NCBI RefSeq assembly: GCF_020832205.1 | Contig: NZ_JAFIFD010000038.1 | Coordinates: forward strand, 62,001-126,000 | DNA: 64,000 bases | DNA from: Exiguobacterium sp. | Lineage (GTDB): Bacteria > Bacillota > Bacilli > Exiguobacteriales > Exiguobacteriaceae | Direction of reading: 5' to 3' | Part shown: piece after piece, positions 28,531 through 38,921 of the stretch | Position numbering within the stretch: the first letter of the stretch is position 1 | Layout of the letters: every line of letters begins with the position of its first letter | Position numbers and translations under genes: made by a program | The notes under the pieces: model-generated | Told to the model about the DNA's origin: nothing | Databases searched by the model: none | What the model saw: only the letters and a program-made list of their open reading frames with translations

Positions 28531-29175
28531 ATGCTCACATCTCTCGAACAGTGGATCATCCAATTGATTAAATGGCTTCAAGAGTTGCCGGGAGGGCCGT
28601 GGGCCGGTCTCGGCGCCCCTTTTTTAGAAGCGATTTTCCCGTTTCTTCCACTTGTCCTCATCATTTCAGCGAACGCGGCAACATACGGATTCCTGCTCGG
28701 TGCGTTATTATCATGGGTCGGCAGTTTGCTCGGGACAATTCTCGTCTTTTCTGCGGTGCGGTACGTGTTCCGAAAACCGATGACGCGTTGGCTCGAAAAA
28801 CATAAGAAAGGTGTCTACTGGCTCGAACGAATCAATCATATGAGCCCGGTTTCGCTCGGGTTCTTGTACTCGTTACCGTTCATCCCGGTCAGTTTGATCA
28901 CGTACTTACTCGCGCTTATTCAAATGCCGCTCCGGACGTTCATCATGGCGGCCGGGTTTGGGAAATTGCTCGTCGTGTTGATTTTCTCGGTGATCGGTGA
29001 CCAATGGGAAGAGTTCATCCAAAGCCCGTTCCGCCTGTCGATGCTCGGTCTGTTGTTGCTCGTCCTTTGGGCGATCAGCCGTGGACTCGAAGAACTTCTC
29101 AAACGGCGTGCCTTCAAAAAACGGAACGAGTTGCTCAAACGTGAAATCGAAGCAAGACGCAAAACGACCTTTTGA
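28531..29175 (+). CDS. TVP38/TMEM64 family membrane protein
   Basis: ISANAATYGFLLGALLSWVGSLLGTILVFSAVRYVFRK; SLGFLYSLPFIPVSLITYLLAL. Confidence 0.8.
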   Translation: MLTSLEQWIIQLIKWLQELPGGPWAGLGAPFLEAIFPFLPLVLIISANAATYGFLLGALLSWVGSLLGTILVFSAVRYVFRKPMTRWLEKHKKGVYWLERINHMSPVSLGFLYSLPFIPVSLITYLLALIQMPLRTFIMAAGFGKLLVVLIFSVIGDQWEEFIQSPFRLSMLGLLLLVLWAISRGLEELLKRRAFKKRNELLKREIEARRKTTF

Positions 29176-29203
29176 AGCCGAGGCTTCAAAAGGTCGTTTT
29201 TGT
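29161..29203. terminator. bidirectional terminator
   Basis: aaaacgaccttttgaagccgaggcttcaaaaggtcgttttt. Confidence 0.85.
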
Positions 29204-30486
29204 CAGGCCTGCTTCTTGAAACGCGGGAAATTGAAGACGATAGCAAGTCCGCCGCAGATGAACAAGAGAAACGGGTAAAACATGTACGGCACGAGAGCCG
29301 GTGAGGCCGTGTTCGTCAACTCGGCGGCGATGAGCAGTTGTGCCCCATAAGGCAAGAGACCTTGCACGCCACACGAGAAGATATCGAGCACGCTCGCCGA
29401 TTTCTTACGCTCGATGTCATACGTGTCGGCGATGTTCGCCGCAAGCGGTCCGGCGACGAGAATCGAAATCGTATTGTTCGCCGTGGCGACGTTCGTCGCA
29501 CTGACGAGCCCGGCGATGCTCCACTCGGCACCGGCCCGTTGTTGAATCCGGGCGGTGAGGGCGTCTCGCAAATAAGTGAGCCCTCCGTTATGCGAGATGA
29601 GTCCGACGAGCCCGCCCATGAAGAGTGTCAAAATCGAAATCTCCGCCATGCCGATCATCCCGTCGGCCATCGCCGTGACGAACGCCGTCACGGACAAACT
29701 GCCGTCTAACAATCCGATGATGCCGGTCAAGGCGATCCCTCCGAGCAAAACGAGGATGACGTTTAATCCTATCAAGGCGAGGGCGATGACGGCGAGATAA
29801 GGGATGAGCTTGTACCATTCGAAAGCAGCGACTTCAATCGTCGATTCCCCGCTCGATAAGACGGCGAGTAGAATCGTTGTGATGACGGCTGCCGGCAAGA
29901 CGATCCAAAAGTTTGTGCGGAACTTGTCGCGCATATTCGTCCGTTGCGTCCGCACTGCTGCGATCGTCGTATCCGAAATGAACGACAAGTTGTCCCCGAA
30001 CATGGCGCCGCCGACAACGGCAGCTGCCGCGATGGCGATATTGACACCACTTTCTTCATGGATGCCGAGCGCGATCGGTGCGAGCGCCGCGATGGTCCCG
30101 GTTGACGTGCCCATCGCCATGGAAATGAAGGCCGCGATGACGAACAGACCGCTCAAGAGAAGGGACGGCGGTAGTAACGTGAGCGCCGCATTGACGGTCG
30201 CGTCAATCGCTCCGATCTCACCGGCGACGTTAGAGAACGCTCCGGCGAGGAGGAAGATGAAGATCATAATCAAAATGCCTGGGTTGCCCGCACCTTGCGC
30301 GATGCGTTCGACGGTTTGCGTGACGCTCCCTTTCGTCATCATCGCTGCGACGATCAAGGCGATGAGTGCCGCGATCAAGACAGGGAATTTATAAAAGTCA
30401 CCGTAGTAAATCCCGGCCCCGATGAAGAAAGTAAGGAAGACGAGTAAAGGCAAGAGTGCCCATTTGTTTGCAGTTGGTTGTTCCAA
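29203..30486 (-). CDS. NhaC-family Na+/H+ antiporter-like transporter (candidate methionine transporter)
   Basis: Multiple TM; NLSFISDTTIAAVRTQ, SATNVATANNTISILVAGPLAANI; GAGGTG SD fits a TTG start at 30486 better than the ATG at 30504. Confidence 0.85.
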   Translation of the reverse strand: MEQPTANKWALLPLLVFLTFFIGAGIYYGDFYKFPVLIAALIALIVAAMMTKGSVTQTVERIAQGAGNPGILIMIFIFLLAGAFSNVAGEIGAIDATVNAALTLLPPSLLLSGLFVIAAFISMAMGTSTGTIAALAPIALGIHEESGVNIAIAAAAVVGGAMFGDNLSFISDTTIAAVRTQRTNMRDKFRTNFWIVLPAAVITTILLAVLSSGESTIEVAAFEWYKLIPYLAVIALALIGLNVILVLLGGIALTGIIGLLDGSLSVTAFVTAMADGMIGMAEISILTLFMGGLVGLISHNGGLTYLRDALTARIQQRAGAEWSIAGLVSATNVATANNTISILVAGPLAANIADTYDIERKKSASVLDIFSCGVQGLLPYGAQLLIAAELTNTASPALVPYMFYPFLLFICGGLAIVFNFPRFKKQA

Positions 30487-30514
30487 TCGTTTCACCTCAT
30501 TCATAGAAATAAAA

Positions 30515-30652
30515 AAGAGAGCCCTTCGAAAAAGGCTCTCTCCATGTAAGAAGCGCCTTTTTCATCTTTCAAGCACGTGCTTGCTGGATTTGGCACAGGT
30601 TCCCCGCTGCCGAGACGTCACAGGGCCAGTCCCTCAGTCTCTCTTGATAAAA
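30515..30652 (-). promoter_or_regulatory. SAM-I (S-box) riboswitch with terminator
   Basis: Minus strand: ttatcaagagagactgagggactggccctgtgacgtctcggcagc...gtgccaaatccagcaa...gaaagatga, then gagagcctttttcgaagggctctctttttt. Confidence 0.93.
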
Positions 30653-30751
30653 AAGTCGGATGATTTAATTATAAGACACGTTCCCTAACCTATCTGTTTC
30701 GAACCGGTTTGTCAATAGAAAATCCCCACGCTGTGTGAGCGTGGGGACGGG

Positions 30752-32431
30752 TCAAGTCGTCAAATAGTTGTAGTGGGCGACTCGGTTGCGCCCGGCATAC
30801 TTACCGCCGACGTATAACGCCCGGTCCGCGTTACGAATCGTGTCATCGAGTCGTTTGTCACCGAACGCTTGAATCGTGTCGACCCCGATTGAGGCGGTCA
30901 CTTGGATATCGATTCCGTCGACATGGAACGGTTTATCCTCAATCTTTTGGCGGATGCGCTCAGCGATTTCGACGGCTTGGTCGACGTCGCAGTGATTGAG
31001 CAACAAGATGAACTCTTCTCCGCCGTAACGGGCCGCAAAGTCCTCGGTCCGCAACGCCTGGCGGATGCGCCGGCCAAACTCTTGGAGGACGCCGTCGCCG
31101 ACTTGATGGCCATGCGTGTCGTTGATTTTTTTGAAGAAGTCGATATCAAGCATCGCGACCGAGATCGGATACATGGAGGCGTCTGAAATTTGCTGAATCC
31201 CGTATTCATAAAATGCCCGAGCGTTCGCGAGGAGCGTCAAGCTGTCCGTCCGGCTCTCCGTAAAGAGGCGATCCCGTTCGTGGCAACGGCTGATCGTTCG
31301 ATTGAACGACTTGAGCAGTTTGACGATTTCGCGCTGGATGATCAGCGGGTAGCCGTAGACGTGCTCGCCTGCCATGACGATCCACGTGCGAATCCCCTCG
31401 ATTTCTTCGGAGCGGACAGAGATGAAGCTATGGTAATCGTCGTGGAACTCATCTGACATCGGTGCGTCCCATTCAAAACGCATCTCATACTCGACGGACG
31501 ATTCGTTCGGATACGTCGAATCGAGCAAATCGAAGACGCGTGGGCGTTCAATCGGTTGCCGCGTCTTTAAATCGAAATAGAGCGAGCGGTCGAACAGCGT
31601 GAACTCGACGTAGCCGGCGTCATATTGATTCAACCGTTCACATTGGCTGAGGAACACTTCGATCGCTTGCGCCTCACTTTGCGACAGCGACACGGCTTCT
31701 TTTGCTTCATCGTATTGTTCGATGAGTGACTTGAACGCGTCTTGCCGTCCTTTTTGAATCAACAGTCGTTTGATGAAAAACGTGAGCGCGGCGGCGATAC
31801 TGCTGACGACGAGCAAGTTCGTCTCGCGGAAGAAAGAAGCCGCGAAGATAAAGACGAGGCTGACGATATACGTGTAAAACGCGATGCTCAAGAAGTCGCG
31901 GACAGGCACGTCGACCCGGAACCACCAACCGACTTGGTATTTCTGGACGACCGTGTTAAAGATGATAGCGGCAATCAACCCGGCGACGGGGAGAAACGAT
32001 TCTTGCGTGTAAAAGCCGAGTCCTGTCTCACCGCCGAGCGCCAAGTAGACGCTGGCCGGAATCGCTAGTTCTAAAAAGGAGGTGATAGCATTCCACGGAT
32101 ACGTGAAGCGGAAGCGCCGGAGCGCGACGCGCGGCTTCAAATTGACGAACTGGAAGACGAGCAACCCGATTTGGTTGACGAACAACGCCGTCTCAAAGTC
32201 AAAGAATAAAAAGATGATCAGGACGATACTTTCAGAAAATGTGAAATAGATGCCTTTGCGCTCGATGGAGTCGAGTTGGAAGATGATGACGAGCAGGGCG
32301 ATCAAGATGAACGGCAGCGGCTCAATGGCCGGCGTATTCAACACGCCAGTAGCAAACAATGTAATCGTCAAAAGTACAAAAGCACTCCAAATACCCCAGC
32401 CGAGGGCAGACATCTTACGGAAATGGTTCAT
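30752..32431 (-). CDS. membrane diguanylate cyclase (multi-TM N-terminus + GGDEF)
   Basis: C-terminal FTESRTDSLTLLANARAFYEYG ... DIDFFKKINDTHGHQVGDGVLQEFGRRI ... RYGGEEFILLL. Confidence 0.93.
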   Translation of the reverse strand: MNHFRKMSALGWGIWSAFVLLTITLFATGVLNTPAIEPLPFILIALLVIIFQLDSIERKGIYFTFSESIVLIIFLFFDFETALFVNQIGLLVFQFVNLKPRVALRRFRFTYPWNAITSFLELAIPASVYLALGGETGLGFYTQESFLPVAGLIAAIIFNTVVQKYQVGWWFRVDVPVRDFLSIAFYTYIVSLVFIFAASFFRETNLLVVSSIAAALTFFIKRLLIQKGRQDAFKSLIEQYDEAKEAVSLSQSEAQAIEVFLSQCERLNQYDAGYVEFTLFDRSLYFDLKTRQPIERPRVFDLLDSTYPNESSVEYEMRFEWDAPMSDEFHDDYHSFISVRSEEIEGIRTWIVMAGEHVYGYPLIIQREIVKLLKSFNRTISRCHERDRLFTESRTDSLTLLANARAFYEYGIQQISDASMYPISVAMLDIDFFKKINDTHGHQVGDGVLQEFGRRIRQALRTEDFAARYGGEEFILLLNHCDVDQAVEIAERIRQKIEDKPFHVDGIDIQVTASIGVDTIQAFGDKRLDDTIRNADRALYVGGKYAGRNRVAHYNYLTT

Positions 32432-32587
32432 GGCCCCTCCTATGTGGGAAAATCGAATATGTATCGTAAAAAATTCGGCATCAGCAGGCGCGAGTCCTGC
32501 CTATTCCTCATAATGGCGGAATTCTAGCATTGAGTCTATATGAATTATCCTCTATAATGAAATTGCTTTTCAACCACATAGACGAAA

Positions 32588-32822
32588 GTCGATGAAAAAG
32601 AGAGTAACGACCGTTTAGTCAACAAAGCGACCTAGGGATTGGTGAGAGCCTGGGCTGACAGACGTCGCGAAACGCACTTTTGAGATGCTATCCGAAACGA
32701 GTAGGCGTAGCCGGGGGACCCCCGTTATCACCGATAAAGCGGTCTGCGTCAAGCAGGCAAGAAGAGTGGTACCGCGGGCCATCCCGTCTCTTTGCATCTG
32801 TGCAAAGGGCGTTTTTTTTATG
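32588..32822 (+). promoter_or_regulatory. T-box leader, predicted Arg (CGC) specifier
   Basis: gagtggtaccgcggg T-box; AGTA; CGC-A in specifier loop followed by CUUUU pairing with AAAAG; terminator with T-run. Confidence 0.93.
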
Positions 32823-32852
32823 TAACGATTGATCATTTAAGGAGGAATAATA

Positions 32853-34535
32853 ATGAGTTATGAACGCAAGTATGCAGAAGCGTTGTCCCGTGTCATCGGC
32901 GACGAGTTGACGCTCGACCAAATCGAGGCCTTGATTGAAAAACCGAAACACGAAGCGCATGGGGATTTAGCGTTCCCGTGCTTCCAACTCGCGAAAGCTT
33001 ACCGGAAAGCCCCGGTCATGATTGCGACGGACATCGCGGGCGAACTGAACGATGAACTGTTCACGAAAGTCGAAGCGGCAGGACCTTACGTCAACGTCTT
33101 CTTGAGCCGTGACGTCGTGTCCCAAGAGATCATCAACACGGTGCTCGATGAGTCGGCGGACTACGCGACGCACGCGACGCGCAACGAGACGATCGTGACG
33201 GACTTCTCGTCGCCGAACATCGCGAAACCGTTCTCGATGGGCCACTTGCGCTCGACGGTCATCGGTAACGCCATCAACCAGATTGCCCGTAAAAACGGCT
33301 ATGACGTCGTCGGCATCAACCACCTTGGCGACTGGGGCACGCAGTTCGGAAAACTGATGGTCGCCTACAAGAAGTGGGGCGACGAGGAAGCGGTACGCGC
33401 CAACCCGATTGCCGAGCTGTTGAAACTTTACGTTCACTTCCATGAAGAAGTGAAGACGCAACCGGAACTCGAAGACGAGGGCCGTGCTTGGTTCAAAAAG
33501 CTTGAAGACGGCAACGAGGAAGCGACTGAACTATGGACATGGTTCCGCGATGAGTCACTGAAGGAGTTCCAAAAAGTATACGACCTTCTCGGTGTCGAAT
33601 TCGACAGCTTTAACGGGGAAGCGTTCTATAACGACAAGATGGACCGCATCGTCGCCATGCTCGAAGAGAAGCAGCTTCTCGTCGAAAGTGAAGGGGCGAT
33701 GGTCGTCTCACTCGACGACGAGAACTTGCCGCCGTGCTTGATCAAGAAGAAAGACGGCGCGACGCTCTACGCGACGCGTGACTTGGCGGCAGCCGTCTAC
33801 CGTCACGAGACGTACAACTTCGTCCAGGCCAACTACGTCGTCGGCGGCGAGCAGGCGCTTCACTTCAAGCAACTGTTCTCTGTACTTCGTAAACTCGGCT
33901 ATGACTTTGTCGACGGCATGCACCACGTACCGTTCGGCTTAATCTTACAAGAAGGGAAGAAGATGTCGACACGTAAAGGTCGCATCGTCCTTCTCGAGGA
34001 AGTGCTGAAAGAAGCGATCGAAAAAGCACAGGCGAACATCGCGCAAAAGAACCCGGAACTTGCGAACGCAGACGACGTGGCCCGTATGGTCGGCGTCGGC
34101 GCGGTCATTTTCCACGACTTGAAGAACGAGCGCATCAACAACATCGAGTTCGACCTCGACAGCATGCTCAAGTTCGAAGGAGAGACGGGTCCTTACGTGC
34201 AGTATACGAACGCCCGTGCGAACTCTCTCCTTCGTAAAGGCAACTACGACGGTTCGACGTTCGCTGGTGCGGACGACGATCATACGTGGGGTGTCGTGAC
34301 GATGCTCAACGCCTTCCCGCACGTCATCACGCGTGCCCATGAGCGCCGTGAACCATCGATCATCAGCCGCTATGTTCTCGACTTGGCGCAAGCGTTCAAC
34401 AAGTATTACGGCCACGTCCGTGTCCTTGAAGAAGACGCAGGCAAGCAGTCGCGTCTCGCCCTCGTCAAAGCTGTGACGATTGTGTTGACGGAAGGACTCC
34501 GGTTGATCGGGGTTCAAGCTCCAGAAGAAATGTAA
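32853..34535 (+). CDS. argS: arginyl-tRNA synthetase
   Basis: FSSPNIAKPFSMGHLRSTVIGNAI (HIGH region), GKKMSTRKG (KMSK). Confidence 0.97.
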   Translation: MSYERKYAEALSRVIGDELTLDQIEALIEKPKHEAHGDLAFPCFQLAKAYRKAPVMIATDIAGELNDELFTKVEAAGPYVNVFLSRDVVSQEIINTVLDESADYATHATRNETIVTDFSSPNIAKPFSMGHLRSTVIGNAINQIARKNGYDVVGINHLGDWGTQFGKLMVAYKKWGDEEAVRANPIAELLKLYVHFHEEVKTQPELEDEGRAWFKKLEDGNEEATELWTWFRDESLKEFQKVYDLLGVEFDSFNGEAFYNDKMDRIVAMLEEKQLLVESEGAMVVSLDDENLPPCLIKKKDGATLYATRDLAAAVYRHETYNFVQANYVVGGEQALHFKQLFSVLRKLGYDFVDGMHHVPFGLILQEGKKMSTRKGRIVLLEEVLKEAIEKAQANIAQKNPELANADDVARMVGVGAVIFHDLKNERINNIEFDLDSMLKFEGETGPYVQYTNARANSLLRKGNYDGSTFAGADDDHTWGVVTMLNAFPHVITRAHERREPSIISRYVLDLAQAFNKYYGHVRVLEEDAGKQSRLALVKAVTIVLTEGLRLIGVQAPEEM

Positions 34536-34540
34536 GCATA

Positions 34541-34572
34541 ACGAAAGGGACCTCGCAAGAGGTCCCTTTCGT
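34541..34572. terminator. bidirectional intrinsic terminator
   Basis: acgaaagggacctcgcaagaggtccctttcgt. Confidence 0.85.
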
Positions 34573-34576
34573 TATG

Positions 34577-35155
34577 TCACGCTTTCATCCGCGTGACGGT
34601 CCGTGTTTCGGTATCGTACAGGCACCATTCGCGGTCGAAGATGACGGCGCCGACGTTGATGACGTAGCGTTTCTTCTTCAGCTTGAACGGTGTCCCGAGT
34701 TCCCATGGGATCGAGCGTCCTTTCCGGTAAATACCAGGGATATGGCTATGGCCGATGAAGACGAGCGGGTACTTCCCTTTCTCGACGAGCGGCTCCCAAT
34801 CCGGACTCCACTTCACTTGGTGGCCGTGCAAGAACAGCGCCTCGTCGAGTGTCGTCTGTTCCGGAAGCAAGGCGATGCGTGTCTTGACCGGATGCGAGAC
34901 GACGAGCACCTCGTCGATTCGTTCTTCTTGGTTGCCGCGCAGGCTCGGGAACGTGAGGAGTGCCTCATACTCCGGATCGTACGTCATCACGTCCGTCACA
35001 TCGTGAAACCGTTCGTTGCGCCGCTTTTTGCCGATATGGCACTCGTACAAGTCACCGAGGCAGAGGATGTGCTCGGTCTCGCGGCGAACCGACGCAAGGA
35101 CGGCTTTCAAATCATCAAACGAGCCGTGCGGATCACTGATGATGGCGAGTTTCAT
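34577..35155 (-). CDS. metallophosphoesterase family protein (YfcE-like)
   Basis: [49 protein letters not shown]. Confidence 0.9.
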   Translation of the reverse strand: MKLAIISDPHGSFDDLKAVLASVRRETEHILCLGDLYECHIGKKRRNERFHDVTDVMTYDPEYEALLTFPSLRGNQEERIDEVLVVSHPVKTRIALLPEQTTLDEALFLHGHQVKWSPDWEPLVEKGKYPLVFIGHSHIPGIYRKGRSIPWELGTPFKLKKKRYVINVGAVIFDREWCLYDTETRTVTRMKA

Positions 35156-35643
35156 CGGTAGTTCGTGAACTGGGCGTCAACCGACAACTCGAGCTCACGG
35201 ACGAGCTGCATGACAGCTTGCAGGTCATCACGCGACTTGGCCGTCACACGGATTTGGTCGTCTTGAATTTGTGGTTTCACTTTCAATTTCGACTCTTTGA
35301 TGGCGTTGTTAATTTTTTTCGCGTCGTCTTTATCGATTCCGCTCTTCAACTTGACGCGTTGACGGACGGTGCCGCCGAGCGCGCGCTCGATTTTTTGATA
35401 GTCGAGGTTTTTCGTCGGGACGCCGCGTTTGATCAGCTTAGAAATCATGACGTCTTTTAACTGTTCGAGTTTATAGTCGTCGTCTGAGACGAGGACGAGG
35501 TCGCCGTTATCGAGTGACATCTCGCTTTTCGAGCCTTTGAAGTCATAACGGTTCAAGATTTCTTTTTCGGCGATTTGAATCGCGTTTTTCACTTCTTCGA
35601 GGTTCATTTCTGACACAATATCAAAAGAATTGTCTTTTGCCAT
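35152..35643 (-). CDS. YajQ family nucleotide-binding protein
   Basis: [58 protein letters not shown]. Confidence 0.95.
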   Translation of the reverse strand: MAKDNSFDIVSEMNLEEVKNAIQIAEKEILNRYDFKGSKSEMSLDNGDLVLVSDDDYKLEQLKDVMISKLIKRGVPTKNLDYQKIERALGGTVRQRVKLKSGIDKDDAKKINNAIKESKLKVKPQIQDDQIRVTAKSRDDLQAVMQLVRELELSVDAQFTNYR

Positions 35644-35712
35644 GTTTCATCCATCCTTTATGAGGGTTTTGTTATAATGATAGCAGATTTGAAGTAGTGA
35701 AGGAGTGAAAGA

Positions 35713-37704
35713 ATGGAACGTACTATCGATCAACAGACAAATGTAGATTTAGATCATATGGCTTATCACGGAAAAGACCTCGGGGTGACGTTTAAAAGTG
35801 ACTTCATCCGATTGCGTGTCTGGTCACCCGTCGCGACCGAAATGGCTGTCAAACTGTACCGGACGCCGCGGGCGCGCAAGTTTGAACGGATGGCGCTCGA
35901 ACGGGCAGAGAAAGGGACGTGGGTCATTGAACTCGATCGCTCGTTTGAAGGACAGTTTTACGTGTTCGAGGCGGTCGTTGACGGCAAGCGTGTCGAATCG
36001 CTCGATCCGTACGCGAAAGTCGTCGGTGTCAACGGGAAACGCGGATGTCTTCTCGACCCATCCGCGCTCAATCCCGACCATTGGGTGAAAGAACGCCCGC
36101 TCTTCCACTCTTCACAAGAAGCGGTCATCTATGAAGCGCACGTCCGCGATTTGACGAGCCACCCGGACAGCGGGGCATTGCATCGCGGCAAGTTTCTAGG
36201 CATGACCGAGGTCGGTACGAAGACACCGAACGGCTATCCGACGGGGCTCGACTACATCACGTCACTCGGCATCACCCATCTGCAACTCATGCCGTTCTTC
36301 GACTACGGATCGGTCAATGAGTCGAAAGAAAGTGAATCCAATTACAACTGGGGTTATGATCCGGTCCATTACTTCGCCGTCGAAGGGTCTTACGCGTCAT
36401 CCGCGGACGATCCGGCAGCTCGAATCATCGAACTCAAAGCGATGATTCAGGCGCTGCATGACCGTGGCATCCGTGTCATCATGGACGTCGTCTTCAACCA
36501 TACGTACGATGCGTTGACGACGCCGCTCGGTCAATTCGTACCTGATTATTATTATCGCTTGAACGAGGACGGGACACTCGCTGATGGATCGGCGTGCGGG
36601 AACGACACGGCGTCAGAACGGGCGATGATGCGTAAGCTCATCGTCGAATGTGTGACGTATTGGGCGAAAGAGTTCATGATTGACGGCTTCCGTTTCGATT
36701 TGATGGGGCTGCATGACGTCAAGACGATGAACCAAGTCCGCAAAGCGCTCGACCGGGTCGACCCGTCCATCCTTGTCATCGGAGAAGGCTGGGACCTCGA
36801 CACGCCGCTGTCGGTGCGAAAGAAAGCGAACCAGCACAACGCCCGTAAAATGCCGCGTATCGCTCAATTCAACGATGCCATCCGAGACGGGGTACGCGGT
36901 GACGTGTTCATCGACGACTTACCGGGTTGGGTGAGTGGCAATCTCGACATGACGAGTGACGTGAAGCGCGGTATCGCCGGTGCCGTCACGAGTCAAAGTT
37001 TTGCGGACGAGCCGAACCAAGTCGTCAACTACGTCGAATGTCATGATAATTTGACGCTTTGGGACAAGCTTGCCGTGACGAATCCCGATGATGACGAGAC
37101 GACGCGCCGTCGCCGGCACCGTCTCGCGACGACGATCGTCATGCTCGGGCAAGGCATCCCGTTTCTCCATAGCGGACAGGAATTCTTCCGGACGAAAGAC
37201 GGGGACGAGAACAGCTTCAACTCTGGTGAAGTCGTCAACCGTCTCGATTGGACACGGGCCGAGACGGAGACGCCAAGCGTCGAGTATGTAAAAGGATTAA
37301 TCAGCCTGCGGAAACAATATCCGTTGTTCCGTCTCGAGAACGCCGAGCAGATTCGCAAACATTTACGCTTCTTCGATGAAGAAGAAGGGGTCATCGCCTA
37401 TGAGCTCAGCCGTCACGTCGAGGGCTACGTCGAGCGCCACCTCGTCTACCATAACGGACTAGAACAAGAAGTCGAAGTGAAACTTCCCTCCGGTAAGTTC
37501 GAGGTGAACGTCGAAGACCATACCGTCAACTTGACAGCGCCACGACTCATCGAAGCGCGGCATGTAACGATCGCCCCGCTCTCGACGCTCGTCGTGACCG
37601 AACGCCGTCCGGACTACAGCAAATATGCCGTCGCCGGCGGAGCCGCTCTTGCGATTCTCGGTCTCTGGTATGTGGCGAAAAAACGGAAAAACAAGCAAAA
37701 GTAA
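35713..37704 (+). CDS. pulA: type I pullulanase (GH13)
   Basis: YNWGYDPVHYFAVEGSYA, VIMDVVFNHTYD, GFRFDLMGLHDV, VIGEGWDL, YVECHDNLTLWDKL; C-terminal TM. Confidence 0.95.
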   Translation: MERTIDQQTNVDLDHMAYHGKDLGVTFKSDFIRLRVWSPVATEMAVKLYRTPRARKFERMALERAEKGTWVIELDRSFEGQFYVFEAVVDGKRVESLDPYAKVVGVNGKRGCLLDPSALNPDHWVKERPLFHSSQEAVIYEAHVRDLTSHPDSGALHRGKFLGMTEVGTKTPNGYPTGLDYITSLGITHLQLMPFFDYGSVNESKESESNYNWGYDPVHYFAVEGSYASSADDPAARIIELKAMIQALHDRGIRVIMDVVFNHTYDALTTPLGQFVPDYYYRLNEDGTLADGSACGNDTASERAMMRKLIVECVTYWAKEFMIDGFRFDLMGLHDVKTMNQVRKALDRVDPSILVIGEGWDLDTPLSVRKKANQHNARKMPRIAQFNDAIRDGVRGDVFIDDLPGWVSGNLDMTSDVKRGIAGAVTSQSFADEPNQVVNYVECHDNLTLWDKLAVTNPDDDETTRRRRHRLATTIVMLGQGIPFLHSGQEFFRTKDGDENSFNSGEVVNRLDWTRAETETPSVEYVKGLISLRKQYPLFRLENAEQIRKHLRFFDEEEGVIAYELSRHVEGYVERHLVYHNGLEQEVEVKLPSGKFEVNVEDHTVNLTAPRLIEARHVTIAPLSTLVVTERRPDYSKYAVAGGAALAILGLWYVAKKRKNKQK

Positions 37705-37722
37705 GCACAAAAAAAGGAGACG

Positions 37723-37887
37723 TCATTCCGTCTCCTTTTCCTCGTTCGCTTCCGATTGTGAGGCTTCAAGTTGCATCATTTTTTGTACGAGGATATGTTT
37801 TGGCATATGCATCAAGTCTTCGAGCGGGACGTTTAACTTCTTGGCAAGTTCGACAGCCGTCTCCGGTGACAATTGAAGTGGGCGCAT
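37723..37887 (-). CDS. YycC family small protein (54 aa)
   Basis: My own translation: MRPLQLSPETAVELAKKLNVPLEDLMHMPKHILVQKMMQLEASQSEANEEKETE; below the ORF-track cutoff; resembles Bacillus YycC. Confidence 0.82.
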   Translation of the reverse strand: MRPLQLSPETAVELAKKLNVPLEDLMHMPKHILVQKMMQLEASQSEANEEKETE

Positions 37888-38027
37888 TAAAAACTCTCCT
37901 TTCTATAAGTGGATTAGCTACCGCCAGTATACAGGAAAACAGGACGAAATGAGAATGTGTTCGTGGAACACATTCAAAATCGTCAAAACGTTCGGTCGTT
38001 GCTAAGCTAAAGTTAGGAAGTGATCAA

Positions 38028-38819
38028 ATGTACAAACAAGTCGCAGACTATCAATTTCATCAGACGGTCGAATGGTTAGAGCGTGTCGGTGGAGGATGGA
38101 TGTTATATTTGGCGCAAACGGGATTTTTATTCTTTGACGAGACGTTCCACGTCCAATGGGAACTCGAATGGGAATGGACACCGTGCGCCCTCTTTATAGA
38201 ACCACATAGAAAGATTGCCGTCGCATTGTTCCGCGATCGGCAGACGTACGGCATCATCGACCTCAAAAGAGGCACGATGGAAAGTCATCCGCTACCGCGC
38301 GCGTTTCACGACGATTGGTTCAGCAATTTATATCATTGGGACGGGGACGACCTGTTTCTGTACTCGGCCGAATCCGATATCGTGGCGCTCAATGTGAGCG
38401 ACAAGACGTTTCGTTACAGCCGGTATGAAGAAGTCCCGACGTTCGGAGCCATTATCGAGCTGGCGTATCAGCCAGATTACGATTTCGAACGTTTCACGTC
38501 CCCAGGTCTCGTCACATTGTATGACGAACGGAATCGCCAATTCCTCGTCGATGACGTCGGTGCCAATGAGCGCTGGGTCATTCCGTACGGGGGCGAACGG
38601 GATACCGTTATCGTCGATCAAATCGGCGAGACGACCGCGATCACCTCGTCGACAGCGTTCCAGCTGTTCGATCGTGAGCGCGAACTGTTTTCTTCTGAAG
38701 TATGTGCCGAAAATGAACTACTGAAAGTCGTTTTGCTAGACGAGGCGGGTGACCGGCTCGTCGTCTTGTCAACACCGCGTCGCTTTTGTCACAGTTGGCT
38801 TCAAGTGTTCGAACGTTGA
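38028..38819 (+). CDS. hypothetical protein
   Basis: 263-aa ORF with upstream gaagtga; no family recognised; followed by terminator cctgaacccgatcaaggttcaggaattttt. Confidence 0.65.
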   Translation: MYKQVADYQFHQTVEWLERVGGGWMLYLAQTGFLFFDETFHVQWELEWEWTPCALFIEPHRKIAVALFRDRQTYGIIDLKRGTMESHPLPRAFHDDWFSNLYHWDGDDLFLYSAESDIVALNVSDKTFRYSRYEEVPTFGAIIELAYQPDYDFERFTSPGLVTLYDERNRQFLVDDVGANERWVIPYGGERDTVIVDQIGETTAITSSTAFQLFDRERELFSSEVCAENELLKVVLLDEAGDRLVVLSTPRRFCHSWLQVFER

Positions 38820-38921
38820 CGTTCCTGAACCCGATCAAGGTTCAGGAATTTTTTGTGAAGACTCTAGTGAAAGCCCGAGAAAACGGGAAGAGTCTTTTTA
38901 GACGGAGAGGAGTGGGAACGT

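Noticed and set aside
34574-35161. 195-aa plus-strand ORF almost exactly mirroring the metallophosphoesterase gene
   Set aside because: The mirror frame lacks motifs; the minus strand contains all phosphoesterase motifs.
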